A DNA stretch of 13,540 nt, from NCBI GenBank assembly GCA_009778375.1, contig WRJW01000205.1, positions 1-13,540 of the forward strand. Reading direction: 5' to 3'. A program made the position numbers and the translations under genes. The notes beneath the pieces were generated by a model that saw nothing but the letters and a program-made list of their open reading frames with translations, had not been told where the DNA came from and did no database searches. Shown here one piece after another: positions 1-6,735 of this stretch; positions within the stretch are counted from its first letter, which is position 1, and each line of letters opens with the position of its first letter. The DNA comes from Bacteroidota bacterium. GTDB taxonomy: Bacteria > Bacteroidota > Bacteroidia > Bacteroidales > UBA932.

Positions 1-231
1 CACGACATGATCATCAACCACAGCGCCGAAGAGATTTGTAACCGATTGCTCTTTAAATGGTACGACACCGGGGAGCTTCCTCAGGGCGCTTTGTATACCG
101 AGGAGAGCCTCAAGGGCATTGCCGCCGTATGTGAAAACCCGCAAAGGGCAGAGAGTAAATTAGACATCGAAATCCTCTTTAACGCCCTTTTTGCCAATAA
201 AGAAAAAATGATTGAAATATTTAAAGATTAA
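1..231 (+). CDS. ABC transporter ATP-binding protein, C-terminal fragment (cut by window edge)
   Basis: The reading frame is open from base 1, so the gene begins outside the window and only about 76 C-terminal codons are seen. No Walker A, signature or Walker B motif is visible. The call rests on two things. The tail, with a segment like INHSAEEICNRL, a YTEESLKG stretch and an ending near LFNALFANKEKMIEIF, resembles from memory the post-nucleotide-binding-domain tail of Bacteroidetes drug/peptide-type ABC ATPases. The next genes are a six-helix membrane protein and a YtrA-type GntR regulator, the usual partners of such an ATPase. The protein would sit on the cytoplasmic face and power the permease encoded next. 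Its TAA lies 4 bases before the permease ATG, which indicates one operon. The ATP-binding core upstream would have to be seen to confirm this. The ATG at 7 is internal and is not taken as the start. Confidence 0.6.
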   Translation, partial: HDMIINHSAEEICNRLLFKWYDTGELPQGALYTEESLKGIAAVCENPQRAESKLDIEILFNALFANKEKMIEIFKD

Positions 232-235
232 GACC

Positions 236-1003
236 ATGAGTGCTACTTTTACCTTTTCGAGAATCCGGCTCCTTTTTGTACGTTATTTTACCGAAAACTG
301 GCGCCGGGACCTTACCACATTAACCGCCTGCTTTATTGCTTTTGCGGTGATTCCTCATTTGTTCTCCTTTCCCCTTTCCATTCTTCCGATCATCCTCTTA
401 ACCACCTTTTTATTTATTGGGGGGATGCACTTTAGCGCCCATATTTTTCAGGAAATGCACCATCCGTCCAGCGGCATGCACTACCTGCATATTCCGGCAT
501 CGCGGGCAGAGAAATTCTTTGTTAACGGCATCCTTACCTTTTTGCTTTATCCATTAGTCTGTTTCCTCCTTTTTTATGCTGCCCTCTTCTTAGGTAACCT
601 GCTGGAACCCATAATGCCCGCTATATTTAATTACCAATCTATTGATATTATGGCCCTGATCTCTGCAGAAACATTTGGATCCATAGTGTCGAAGTATATT
701 ACTTATCAATCCATCTTTATCCTTGGATCTCTGTTCTTTAAAAAACACCCCACCACCAAAACCATCCTCTCGATGATCGTATGCAGCATCGCCTTTGGAA
801 TCATTCAGCTCATTTTGGCGCGGATCCTCTGGATCAACGCCGATTTCACCTCCATGGGGAGCCTGCAGGAAAAAATGATTCAGTGGGGAAAAGATATGAT
901 CGGTTCCCGCCTCCTGATCTATGCAGACTATCTGTTGACCGGAATGGTTGCCCTCTTCTTTTGGACAGTAGCCTATTTAAAATTCAAGGAAAAAGAGGTA
1001 TAA
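236..1003 (+). CDS. ABC-2-like transporter permease, six predicted membrane helices
   Basis: A 255-residue polytopic inner-membrane protein. Hydrophobic segments lie near residues 27-46, 49-70, 94-122, 155-168, 176-200 and 228-249, which suits an ABC-2-like or YtrC-like permease. Between the second and third segments is a short loop with HIPASRAEKFF, like the (L/I)PAS..EK loop of Bacteroidetes ABC permeases. The substrate cannot be inferred. The frame also opens with a TTG at 212 inside the ATPase gene. I chose the ATG at 236 because it follows the ATPase stop by 4 bases and gives the usual N-terminus, a short cytoplasmic stretch before the first helix. It is probably translationally coupled to the ATPase. 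Function comes mainly from context, because this class has little sequence conservation. Confidence 0.65.
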   Translation: MSATFTFSRIRLLFVRYFTENWRRDLTTLTACFIAFAVIPHLFSFPLSILPIILLTTFLFIGGMHFSAHIFQEMHHPSSGMHYLHIPASRAEKFFVNGILTFLLYPLVCFLLFYAALFLGNLLEPIMPAIFNYQSIDIMALISAETFGSIVSKYITYQSIFILGSLFFKKHPTTKTILSMIVCSIAFGIIQLILARILWINADFTSMGSLQEKMIQWGKDMIGSRLLIYADYLLTGMVALFFWTVAYLKFKEKEV

Positions 1004-1007
1004 GATC

Positions 1008-1382
1008 ATGGAATTCAAAGAAACCCAGGCGATATATTTGCAGATCGGCGATTATATTTGCGAGAACATCCTGACAGGCAAATGGATACCGGGAGAACGC
1101 ATCCGCTCGATCCGAGAATTGGGCGTCTACTTGGAAGTGAACCCCAACACCATCATGCGCACCTACGATTTTCTACAAAACCAAGGGATTATCTATAATA
1201 AAAGAGGTATCGGTTACTATATATCGGAGGAGGCCCCAGAAAAAATCAGGAGCTACCGCAAAGCCATTTTTATGGAACACGAACTTCCTCAATTTCTAAA
1301 AAATTTAAAACTGCTTGGCATGAGCATAAACGATATTTTGCCTTATGAAAACCCAATCAAAACCCATCAAGACCAGCACTAA
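1008..1382 (+). CDS. GntR family transcriptional regulator, YtrA subfamily
   Basis: 124 residues. A winged helix-turn-helix covers about residues 8-73: the opening AIYLQIGDYICENILTG, the recognition region SIRELGVYLEVNPNTIMRTY (34-53) and the wing KRGIGYYIS (65-73). This is the GntR DNA-binding fold. What follows is only about 50 residues, with ELPQFLKNLKLLGMSINDI. This short dimerising tail marks the YtrA subfamily, whose members usually repress the ABC operon they sit in. The ATG at 1008 is 4 bases after the permease stop and has an AAAGAGGT stretch just upstream. The gene is therefore the third of the ABC operon, and autoregulation is the natural inference, although the operon promoter lies outside the window. 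The last 38 bases overlap the next small ORF in another frame. Confidence 0.88.
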   Translation: MEFKETQAIYLQIGDYICENILTGKWIPGERIRSIRELGVYLEVNPNTIMRTYDFLQNQGIIYNKRGIGYYISEEAPEKIRSYRKAIFMEHELPQFLKNLKLLGMSINDILPYENPIKTHQDQH

Positions 1383-1464
1383 AGTATTAATCGTTACCGC
1401 CGCTGTTTTGCTGATTCTACTTGTTATCCTGAATTTTGCGTTGAAAAATTACCTGCTCGGATAG
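1345..1464 (+). CDS. Small one-helix membrane ORF, 39 aa, possibly a 5' remnant of a larger gene
   Basis: The ATG at 1345 lies inside the end of the GntR gene (38-base overlap) and the frame closes with TAG at 1462-1464. The product is a basic N-terminus (MKTQSKPIKTSTK), one strong hydrophobic helix (residues 14-32, VLIVTAAVLLILLVILNFA) and a short tail ending KNYLLG. This reads as a signal anchor. In related Bacteroidetes GntR/ABC operons I recall a longer protein at this position, starting with a similar anchor and a motif like NFALKAEYLKG followed by an exported domain. Here translation stops exactly after that motif and htpG begins 68 bases later, so an exported domain would be missing. 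It could be a true small membrane protein, a decayed gene or chance. The reading is tentative because it rests on memory of family architecture. Confidence 0.4.
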   Translation: MKTQSKPIKTSTKVLIVTAAVLLILLVILNFALKNYLLG

Positions 1465-1531
1465 GCCGACTGACTTTTTGTCGCATTTGTTGAGCTGGTA
1501 CGCTATTTGAATCTGCATAGCCTTAAAAATA

Positions 1532-3562
1532 ATGTCTATGTCTGAACAGAACGATCCACAAAAAAAAGGGGGAACCATTGGCGTTACTACCAATAATATC
1601 TTTCCCATTATCAAGAAATTCCTCTATTCCGACCACGAAATCTTTTTGCGGGAGTTGGTGGCCAATGCGGTTGATGCCACCCAAAAACTTAAGGCCTTGG
1701 CTGCAAACGGAGAAGTTGCAGAAGAAATCGGGAATCCGGTGGTAACTATTACTGCTGACTCCCAAGCCGGCACCATTACCGTTACCGACAACGGAATTGG
1801 CATGACGCAGGAAGAGGTCGAAAAATACATCAACCAGATTGCCTTTTCCAGTGCCGGGGAGTTTTTAGATAAATACAAAGATCAAATCAATAATATTATA
1901 GGGCATTTTGGACTGGGGTTTTACTCCTCCTTTATGGTAGCATCCAAGGTCGAAATTATTACCAAATCGTACCTGTCGGAGGCCCCTGCGGTTAAATGGA
2001 GCTGTCAGGGCGATCCCGAATATACGATGGAACCTGCCGATAAGGCAGAGCGGGGCACCCAGATCATCCTCTATTTGGATGAGGAGTCCAAACCTTTTGC
2101 CGAATCGGCCAAAATACGCGAGTTACTCCTCAAATATTGCCGCTTTTTGCCCGTAGAGATTCTGTTTGAAGAGAAGGCTATAAACGAGACTCAACCCCTT
2201 TGGACGCGAAAACCGGCTGATCTTTCAGAAGAAGAGTACCTGAACTTTTACCGTCAACTCTACCCCATGCAGGAAGACCCCCTCTTTTATATCCATTTGA
2301 ATGTAGACTATCCCTTTAACCTTACGGGGATTCTCTATTTTCCTAAAATAAAAGACCGGCTCGATATTTCACGTAACAAAATTCAACTCTATTGCAATCA
2401 GGTTTTTGTAACGGATTCGGTAGAGCATATTGTGCCCGACTTTTTGACCCTGCTCCACGGTGTCATAGATTCTCCCGATATTCCCTTGAATGTGTCGCGG
2501 AGCTATTTGCAGAGCGATGCCAACGTAAAAAAGATCTCTACCCACATTACCAAAAAGGTGGCCGATCGTTTAGAAGAACTTTTTAAAAACGAACGCAAAA
2601 ACTTGGAAGAGAAGTGGGACAACCTTAAACTCTTTATTGAGTACGGAATGTTGAGCGACGAAAAATTTTACGAACGGGCCGAAAAGTTTTACCTTTTTAA
2701 AAATAGCGACAAGGCGTGCTTTAGTTTTGAAGAGTATAAAACGGCTGTCGAACCCAATCAGACCGACAAAGAAAAACATTTGATTTATTTATACGCCAGC
2801 CACTTGCAAGAACAATACGCCGCCATAGAAAGCGCCAAAAATATGGGCTACGATGTATTGCTTTTAGACACTCCCCTGACCGCCCACTTTGTAAACCTGC
2901 TCGAATCCAAATGGAAAGATACGCGCTTTTGCCGCGTGGACGCCGACGTGCTCAGCAAATTGATTGCCAAAGAGGAGTTGGAAAAGCCATCGATAAGCGA
3001 TGAGGAGCAGCAAGATTTGCGTATGGCCTTTGAAGCCGTGGTTCCTAAAGAGGGGCATTATTATGTACACTTCGAAAACCTCCGTCCCGACGATCAGCCC
3101 GTATTGATTACCCGTTCCGAATTTATGCGCCGCTACCGCGAAATGTCGGCTATTGGCGGAGGAATGAATTTTTACGGAAGTATGCCCGAATCTTTTGAAC
3201 TGACCGTGAATTGTAGCCATCCGCTGATTCAACTGATTTTGGAACAGAAACATAATCAAACAGAAGAAGAGCTTCATACCCTTGCAGCAGAGCGCCGCGA
3301 ACCTCAATCGACTTTGGATGACTTGCACAAAAGCATGGAGAAAAAGAAAACAGAAGAAATTTCCCAAGAACAAAAAGAGGAGGAACAAAAGCTACAGGAA
3401 AAAATTACGGAATTAGAGCGTCAAAGACGTAAAGTTATGGAAGCGTTTGCCGGAACCTGCCCCTTGGTGGGTCAAGTTACAGACTTGGCCTTACTCTCCA
3501 ATAATTTGTTACAGGGTCAAGCTTTAACTGCCTTTATTAAGAGAAGTCTGTCGCTGTTATAA
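1532..3562 (+). CDS. htpG: HtpG, bacterial Hsp90 molecular chaperone
   Basis: 676 residues, normal length for Bacteroidetes HtpG. The N-terminal GHKL ATPase domain shows its motifs in order: ELVANAVDA (residues 41-49, catalytic Glu41 and Mg-binding Asn45), DNGIGM (86-91) and the lid glycine motif GHFGLGF (124-130). The middle domain carries NVSR with Arg323, the conserved arginine that contacts the ATP gamma phosphate. The C-terminal dimerisation domain contains a charged coiled coil (about residues 585-640) and ends in helices like those of the Bacteroides protein (LALLSNNLLQGQALTAFIKRS). It is a cytosolic, ATP-driven dimeric chaperone acting with DnaK on late folding of client proteins. The ATG at 1532 (MSMSEQ) is used; the ATG at 1538 is an equally possible start. 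It follows the ABC operon on the same strand, but a recognisable -33/-7 promoter was not found, so its transcription start is unclear. Confidence 0.97.
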   Translation: MSMSEQNDPQKKGGTIGVTTNNIFPIIKKFLYSDHEIFLRELVANAVDATQKLKALAANGEVAEEIGNPVVTITADSQAGTITVTDNGIGMTQEEVEKYINQIAFSSAGEFLDKYKDQINNIIGHFGLGFYSSFMVASKVEIITKSYLSEAPAVKWSCQGDPEYTMEPADKAERGTQIILYLDEESKPFAESAKIRELLLKYCRFLPVEILFEEKAINETQPLWTRKPADLSEEEYLNFYRQLYPMQEDPLFYIHLNVDYPFNLTGILYFPKIKDRLDISRNKIQLYCNQVFVTDSVEHIVPDFLTLLHGVIDSPDIPLNVSRSYLQSDANVKKISTHITKKVADRLEELFKNERKNLEEKWDNLKLFIEYGMLSDEKFYERAEKFYLFKNSDKACFSFEEYKTAVEPNQTDKEKHLIYLYASHLQEQYAAIESAKNMGYDVLLLDTPLTAHFVNLLESKWKDTRFCRVDADVLSKLIAKEELEKPSISDEEQQDLRMAFEAVVPKEGHYYVHFENLRPDDQPVLITRSEFMRRYREMSAIGGGMNFYGSMPESFELTVNCSHPLIQLILEQKHNQTEEELHTLAAERREPQSTLDDLHKSMEKKKTEEISQEQKEEEQKLQEKITELERQRRKVMEAFAGTCPLVGQVTDLALLSNNLLQGQALTAFIKRSLSLL

Positions 3563-3599
3563 ATCAATGGCGCTCCCCTCGTTTTGTTCATAAAAAAAG

Positions 3600-3616
3600 G
3601 AAAATGTAACATTTTC
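3600..3616. promoter_or_regulatory. 17-base palindrome upstream of the phosphate transporter gene, operator candidate
   Basis: GAAAATGT and ACATTTTC are exact reverse complements around a single A. The one-base centre makes a stable RNA hairpin impossible, so a dimeric regulator site is more likely than a terminator. It lies where the -33 region of the downstream promoter should be, 16 bases before the -7 element. The binding protein is unknown. Confidence 0.45.
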
Positions 3617-3632
3617 TTCACAAAATTATCCC

Positions 3633-3640
3633 TACTTTTG
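3633..3640 (+). promoter_or_regulatory. Bacteroidetes -7 promoter element of the PiT transporter gene
   Basis: TACTTTTG matches the Bacteroidetes -7 consensus TAnnTTTG exactly. The matching -33 element is poor: only a run of T at 3612-3615, with a 17-base spacer. Transcription would begin about 10-13 bases before the ATG at 3657, giving a very short leader with no Shine-Dalgarno sequence. Confidence 0.6.
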
Positions 3641-3656
3641 CGGCCAAACATCAAGT

Positions 3657-5894
3657 ATGGAACTCTATTTTGTCGTCATTCTGACGTTTTTACTCCTTCT
3701 TGCCGCTTTTGACCTCTTTGTGGGGGTGAGCAACGATGCGGTAAATTTTCTGACTTCGGCTGTAGGCTCACGTATTGCGCCTTTTAAAGTGATCACGATG
3801 GTAGCAGGCTTAGGCGTTTTGATTGGAGCAACATTCTCCGGCGGAATGATGGAGGTTGCCCGCAGCGGGGTATTTAATCCTCAGATGTTCACTTTTGAGG
3901 AGGTCATGATTATCTTTTTTGCTGTGATGGTTACCGATGTGTTGATGTTGGATATCTTTAACTCTTTTGGACTGCCCACCTCCACTTCGGTTTCAATCGT
4001 CTTTGAATTGCTGGGAGGGGCGGTAGCCATGGCAATGCTCAAGTTATTCAACCACCCTCTGTCGGGACAAAGCGTGGCCGACTTTATCAACAGTGAAAAA
4101 GCCCTGAAAATCATCTCCGGCATCCTGAGTTCCGTTATCATTGCTTTTACCGCCGGTATTATCATACAATATATTGTTCGTCTGATATTTACTTTTAAAT
4201 ATCAAAAAATTTACCGCTATGCAGGATCTTTATTCGGGGGCATTGCTATAACGGCTATTCTCTATTTTTTGGTGATTAAAGGTGCCGGTGGCGCCTCCTT
4301 TATGCGCCCCGAATATTTGGAATGGATACGTAACCACACCTTGACCATACTTTTGTATACTTTTTTGGCCACGACTTTCTTTTTTCAACTGTCGATCACC
4401 CTCTTTAAAGCCAATATTTTCAAAGTTGTCATTTTAGCCGGAACCTTTGCCTTAGCTTTTGCCTTTGCCGGCAACGACTTAGTTAATTTTGTGGGTGTTC
4501 CTTTAGCGGCATTGGACAGTTTTAACGCTTATAAAGTCAGTGCCATGGCCGCCGATTCCATGACAATGGAAGTATTGTTGGGTGCAGCCCGCACCCCCAC
4601 TGCTTACCTTTTGTTGTCGGGGTTAATTATGGTAGCCACCCTTACTTTTTCAAAAAAAGCAAGGCGGGTCACCCAAACTTCGGTCAACTTGAGCAGCAGT
4701 AGCCGCGGCGCCAAAGAGCAGTTCGGATCCTCTGTGGTCGCCAGAGCCATTACACGCTCCTCTTCTAACTTTGCCAAGGTTGTTCAACAATTATTTCCTC
4801 CGGGTGTACACAATGTCATAAACCGAAGGATGGCAAAAGTTAAGCCCCAAAAAGGCGAAGTACAACTCCCTTTTGACCACATACGCGCCTCCATCAACTT
4901 AGTGGTATCGGCCATTTTAATCGCCGTTGCCACTTCCCTTACACTCCCCCTTTCTACCACCTACGTAACTTTTATGGTGGCCATGGGTTCTTCTTTGGCG
5001 GACGGAGCTTGGGACAGAGAATCGGCAGTTTATCGGATAAACGGGGTCTTGAGCGTAATCGGCGGATGGTTTCTGACCGCTTTTTGCGCCTTTACCTGTT
5101 GCGGCCTGGTGGCCGTTGTTCTTTTCTTTGGGGGAACTATCGTAGCCGTTATCCTCCTTATTATTGTGTTGCTCGTTCTCATAAAAAGCAACTTTTTTCC
5201 TAAACGCAAAGAAGAGGCGCTTCCTGCCAAATTTGATAAAGTAGATAAAATCTTTATCTGCCACAATGTGAACAATTCCGTATCGCTCTATTTTGATTCC
5301 ATCCTCCGGATATATAAAGATGCACTGACCGAATTCCTTGACGAAAATTTGAGTACCTTGCGTAAGACCAAGAACAAAGCCATTCAACTATACGACGAAA
5401 TGGCTGCAAAACGCGGTGAATACTATCGGTTTGCCTACGAAGGTAGCGAAGATAAGGTCAGTAGCGATGCACGATACTATTACTATCGGATTTTTACCAA
5501 CTTAAAAGAGATCGGTTCGGGCCTCAAAGATGCTTCCGGAATGGCATATAACCACATAAACAACAACCACTCTGTATACAGGAGTACCCTGCGGAAAAAT
5601 TTATTGGTAATGATCGAGGATTTGGAAGATTTGCGCAACACTTTGATTGAGTACGCACAATCCCCTTTTCACGGTGATGATCGCGTTACCGAGCGGACCA
5701 ATCAGAGCATTGTACTCATCAATTCTCTTCAACATCAATTACTTACCCGTATTGAACGGCATAACTTGTCCTTGCGGAGTTGCGAACTTTACCTCAACTA
5801 CCTCCAATTTTCCCGCGATATTATCAACCGATTCTCCTTAGTAGCCTTGCTCCAGCACGAACTAAACGAAAAATGCAGGATTAATCCCGACTAA
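3657..5894 (+). CDS. PiT-family inorganic phosphate transporter with C-terminal PhoU-like helical domain
   Basis: 745 residues. The PHO4/PiT fold is present as two inverted halves. The first has the signature GVSNDAVNFL (residues 23-32) and the loop LPTSTSVS (106-113). The second has AGNDLVNFVGVPLAA (271-285) and LPLSTTYV (430-437). The Asn-Asp pairs are the conserved phosphate and cation contacts. About ten hydrophobic segments run to about residue 509. From about residue 515 the protein is soluble and helix-rich with no hydrophobic stretch, including paired long helices at 550-590 and 640-735. This resembles the PhoU-like tails of Bacteroidetes PiT proteins and replaces the separate phoU-like gene often found beside pit. 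The role is phosphate import across the inner membrane, cation-coupled in the family, with the tail as a probable regulatory domain. It has its own promoter and lies 94 bases after htpG. Its last 4 bases overlap the convergent small gene. Confidence 0.9.
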   Translation: MELYFVVILTFLLLLAAFDLFVGVSNDAVNFLTSAVGSRIAPFKVITMVAGLGVLIGATFSGGMMEVARSGVFNPQMFTFEEVMIIFFAVMVTDVLMLDIFNSFGLPTSTSVSIVFELLGGAVAMAMLKLFNHPLSGQSVADFINSEKALKIISGILSSVIIAFTAGIIIQYIVRLIFTFKYQKIYRYAGSLFGGIAITAILYFLVIKGAGGASFMRPEYLEWIRNHTLTILLYTFLATTFFFQLSITLFKANIFKVVILAGTFALAFAFAGNDLVNFVGVPLAALDSFNAYKVSAMAADSMTMEVLLGAARTPTAYLLLSGLIMVATLTFSKKARRVTQTSVNLSSSSRGAKEQFGSSVVARAITRSSSNFAKVVQQLFPPGVHNVINRRMAKVKPQKGEVQLPFDHIRASINLVVSAILIAVATSLTLPLSTTYVTFMVAMGSSLADGAWDRESAVYRINGVLSVIGGWFLTAFCAFTCCGLVAVVLFFGGTIVAVILLIIVLLVLIKSNFFPKRKEEALPAKFDKVDKIFICHNVNNSVSLYFDSILRIYKDALTEFLDENLSTLRKTKNKAIQLYDEMAAKRGEYYRFAYEGSEDKVSSDARYYYYRIFTNLKEIGSGLKDASGMAYNHINNNHSVYRSTLRKNLLVMIEDLEDLRNTLIEYAQSPFHGDDRVTERTNQSIVLINSLQHQLLTRIERHNLSLRSCELYLNYLQFSRDIINRFSLVALLQHELNEKCRINPD

Positions 5895-6133
5895 GCCTCA
5901 GCCGGATGCTCGTCGTCAAACTTAGCTTTAATTCGATAGGAAGCAAATACTTTTAGCATATCTTCGTACTCTTCCACCGTCGGAACCGGAACTCCTCTGT
6001 TCATGCGGTTATAAAATGCTGCATTGGTGCAGTTATTCATAGCCGACCTCATTTCATTTCTAAAACTTGCCTGATACTTTGCCGGTATCAGGTCATAACT
6101 TTTACGAAACGCATAACACCTTTTCTTTCCCAT
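5891..6133 (-). CDS. Small conserved Bacteroidales-type protein, 80 aa, possibly DNA-binding
   Basis: The protein is basic at its N-terminus, beginning MGKKRCYAFRKSYDLIPAKY. It contains predicted helices around residues 20-35 and 52-68 flanking AAFYNRMNRGVP. From memory this pattern (YDLIPA..Q...R, then F..R..G...P, then ...IF..Y.I) occurs in a widespread family of short Bacteroidales proteins of about 70-90 residues that I take for compact helix-turn-helix regulators. No defined function is known to me. The ATG at 6133 is preceded by a full consensus promoter and operator-like palindromes, which supports this being a real gene. It is divergent from the HTH gene at 6281 and shares its control region. 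Its stop overlaps the 3' end of the phosphate transporter gene by 4 bases. The acidic tail (KFDDEHPAEA) lacks an obvious role. Confidence 0.7.
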   Translation of the reverse strand: MGKKRCYAFRKSYDLIPAKYQASFRNEMRSAMNNCTNAAFYNRMNRGVPVPTVEEYEDMLKVFASYRIKAKFDDEHPAEA

Positions 6134-6163
6134 TTGAATATTTTCTATTTTATTTTATCTTTG
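6133..6163 (+). promoter_or_regulatory. Consensus Bacteroidetes promoter driving the HTH regulator gene
   Basis: TTTG (6133-6136) and TATCTTTG (6156-6163) match both halves of the TTTG/TAnnTTTG consensus with a 19-base spacer. Transcription would start near 6168-6171, about 110 bases before the HTH gene ATG. The -33 element overlaps the first base of the start codon of the minus-strand gene, so the two genes' expression signals are physically interlocked. Confidence 0.7.
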
Positions 6164-6188
6164 TAAAAATTTTAAGAACGATTTGGCA

Positions 6189-6219
6189 CAAAAATAAACA
6201 TAAATTTTATGTATACAAA
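6189..6219 (-). promoter_or_regulatory. Consensus Bacteroidetes promoter driving the 80-aa gene
   Basis: Read on the minus strand, TTTG (complement of 6216-6219) and TATTTTTG (complement of 6189-6196) match the consensus with a 19-base spacer. Transcription would start near 6182-6185, about 50 bases before the ATG at 6133. Both palindromes of this region fall on this promoter: one in its spacer and one over its -33 element. Confidence 0.7.
6198..6212. promoter_or_regulatory. 15-base palindrome inside the minus promoter spacer
   Basis: ACATAAA and TTTATGT are exact reverse complements around one T. The site lies entirely between the -33 and -7 elements of the minus-strand promoter, so a bound protein would block polymerase. 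It is an operator candidate. Such AT-rich sequence can form short palindromes by chance, so this is only moderately supported on its own. Confidence 0.4.
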
Positions 6220-6237
6220 ATTATTTTGTAACAAAAT
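6214..6237. promoter_or_regulatory. Operator candidate with three alternating ACAAAAT half-sites
   Basis: TACAAAAT (6214-6221) and ATTTTGTA (6223-6230) form an exact 17-base palindrome. A third ACAAAAT follows at 6231-6237, so half-sites occur in alternating orientation with 8-base periodicity. The first half-site covers the -33 element of the minus-strand promoter. This is a typical layout for autoregulation by a dimeric repressor, and the neighbouring HTH protein is the obvious candidate. Confidence 0.5.
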
Positions 6238-6280
6238 TGTATAAGTATTGATTATAGCTGGTATCGATAATTATTATAGC

Positions 6281-6730
6281 ATGATGCAGACACCACAAAA
6301 TCCCAATGAAAGAATCAGGGTGCTGATTGACCACTTTACCAAAGGAAATGCAGCCGCCTTTGCCAGGAGTATCCACGTTGTGCAACAAGGTTTTGACAGA
6401 TTGCTTAAACCGGATAAAAAGACCGGAAAGTTTCCTTTTGTCAAGCATGAAATAGTGGATAAGATTGTAGGTCAATACCCCGATGTCAGCAAAATCTGGC
6501 TGCTTTCTGGGGGCGGCCCCATGCTCCTCTCCATGCTTCTTTTAGATCCCATCCATACTTTTCATTCGGAACCCTCCTTGGATTTATTAGCCGGCGGCCA
6601 GACAGAAAGAGTCTCCTGTAACTTTTACCTGCCTGTTGATATAGACCAAAAACTAAAAAAAATATCGGAGTCAAGCGGGAAGTCGTGTGGACAGATACTA
6701 TCGGAATTGATTGCGCAAATAGATTTTTAA
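6281..6730 (+). CDS. Phage-repressor-like HTH protein with ribbon-helix-helix-like C-terminus
   Basis: 149 residues from the ATG at 6281. The frame also opens with a TTG at 6248, but the ATG gives a normal N-terminus; the ATG at 6284 is an alternative. Residues 9-45 (NERIRVLIDHF, then AAAFARSIHVVQQGFDRLL) look like an XRE-type helix-turn-helix. Residues 53-82 end in YPDVSKIWLLSGGGPML, closely like the P.(V/I)S..WLL.G.G.ML motif of Bacteroidales phage-repressor-like regulators. The C-terminus (111-147) reads as a beta strand VSCNFYLP, a helix VDIDQKLKKISESSG and a helix KSCGQILSELIAQI, the pattern of an Arc/CopG ribbon-helix-helix domain. No peptidase or sensor domain is present. The gene is divergent from the 80-aa gene and probably regulates both through the palindromes between them. 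The RHH reading is inference from pattern. Confidence 0.75.
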   Translation: MMQTPQNPNERIRVLIDHFTKGNAAAFARSIHVVQQGFDRLLKPDKKTGKFPFVKHEIVDKIVGQYPDVSKIWLLSGGGPMLLSMLLLDPIHTFHSEPSLDLLAGGQTERVSCNFYLPVDIDQKLKKISESSGKSCGQILSELIAQIDF

Positions 6731-6735
6731 CTCAG

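Noticed and set aside
212..235. TTG start for the permease at 212, extending it by 8 residues into the ATPase gene
   Set aside because: An ATG directly after the upstream stop (236) is a better start; the extension adds only a lysine-rich stretch.
1465..1531. Promoter for htpG in the space before its ATG
   Set aside because: TTTG occurs several times here but none is preceded by TA at the required spacing, so no promoter could be supported.
2864..3388. 174-codon minus-strand frame inside htpG
   Set aside because: It lies wholly opposite the conserved HtpG C-terminal region; the product has no motif and reflects the codon bias of htpG.
3600..3616. Palindrome after htpG as an intrinsic terminator
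   Set aside because: A one-base centre cannot form a hairpin loop, the arms are AT-rich and no T run follows directly; an operator is the better reading.
4917..5387. 156-codon minus-strand frame inside the phosphate transporter gene
   Set aside because: Shadow of a well-supported coding sequence, with no start context or family similarity.
6248..6280. TTG start for the HTH protein at 6248
   Set aside because: The extra residues do not resemble related regulators, and an ATG at 6281 is available; starts at TTG are uncommon in this phylum.
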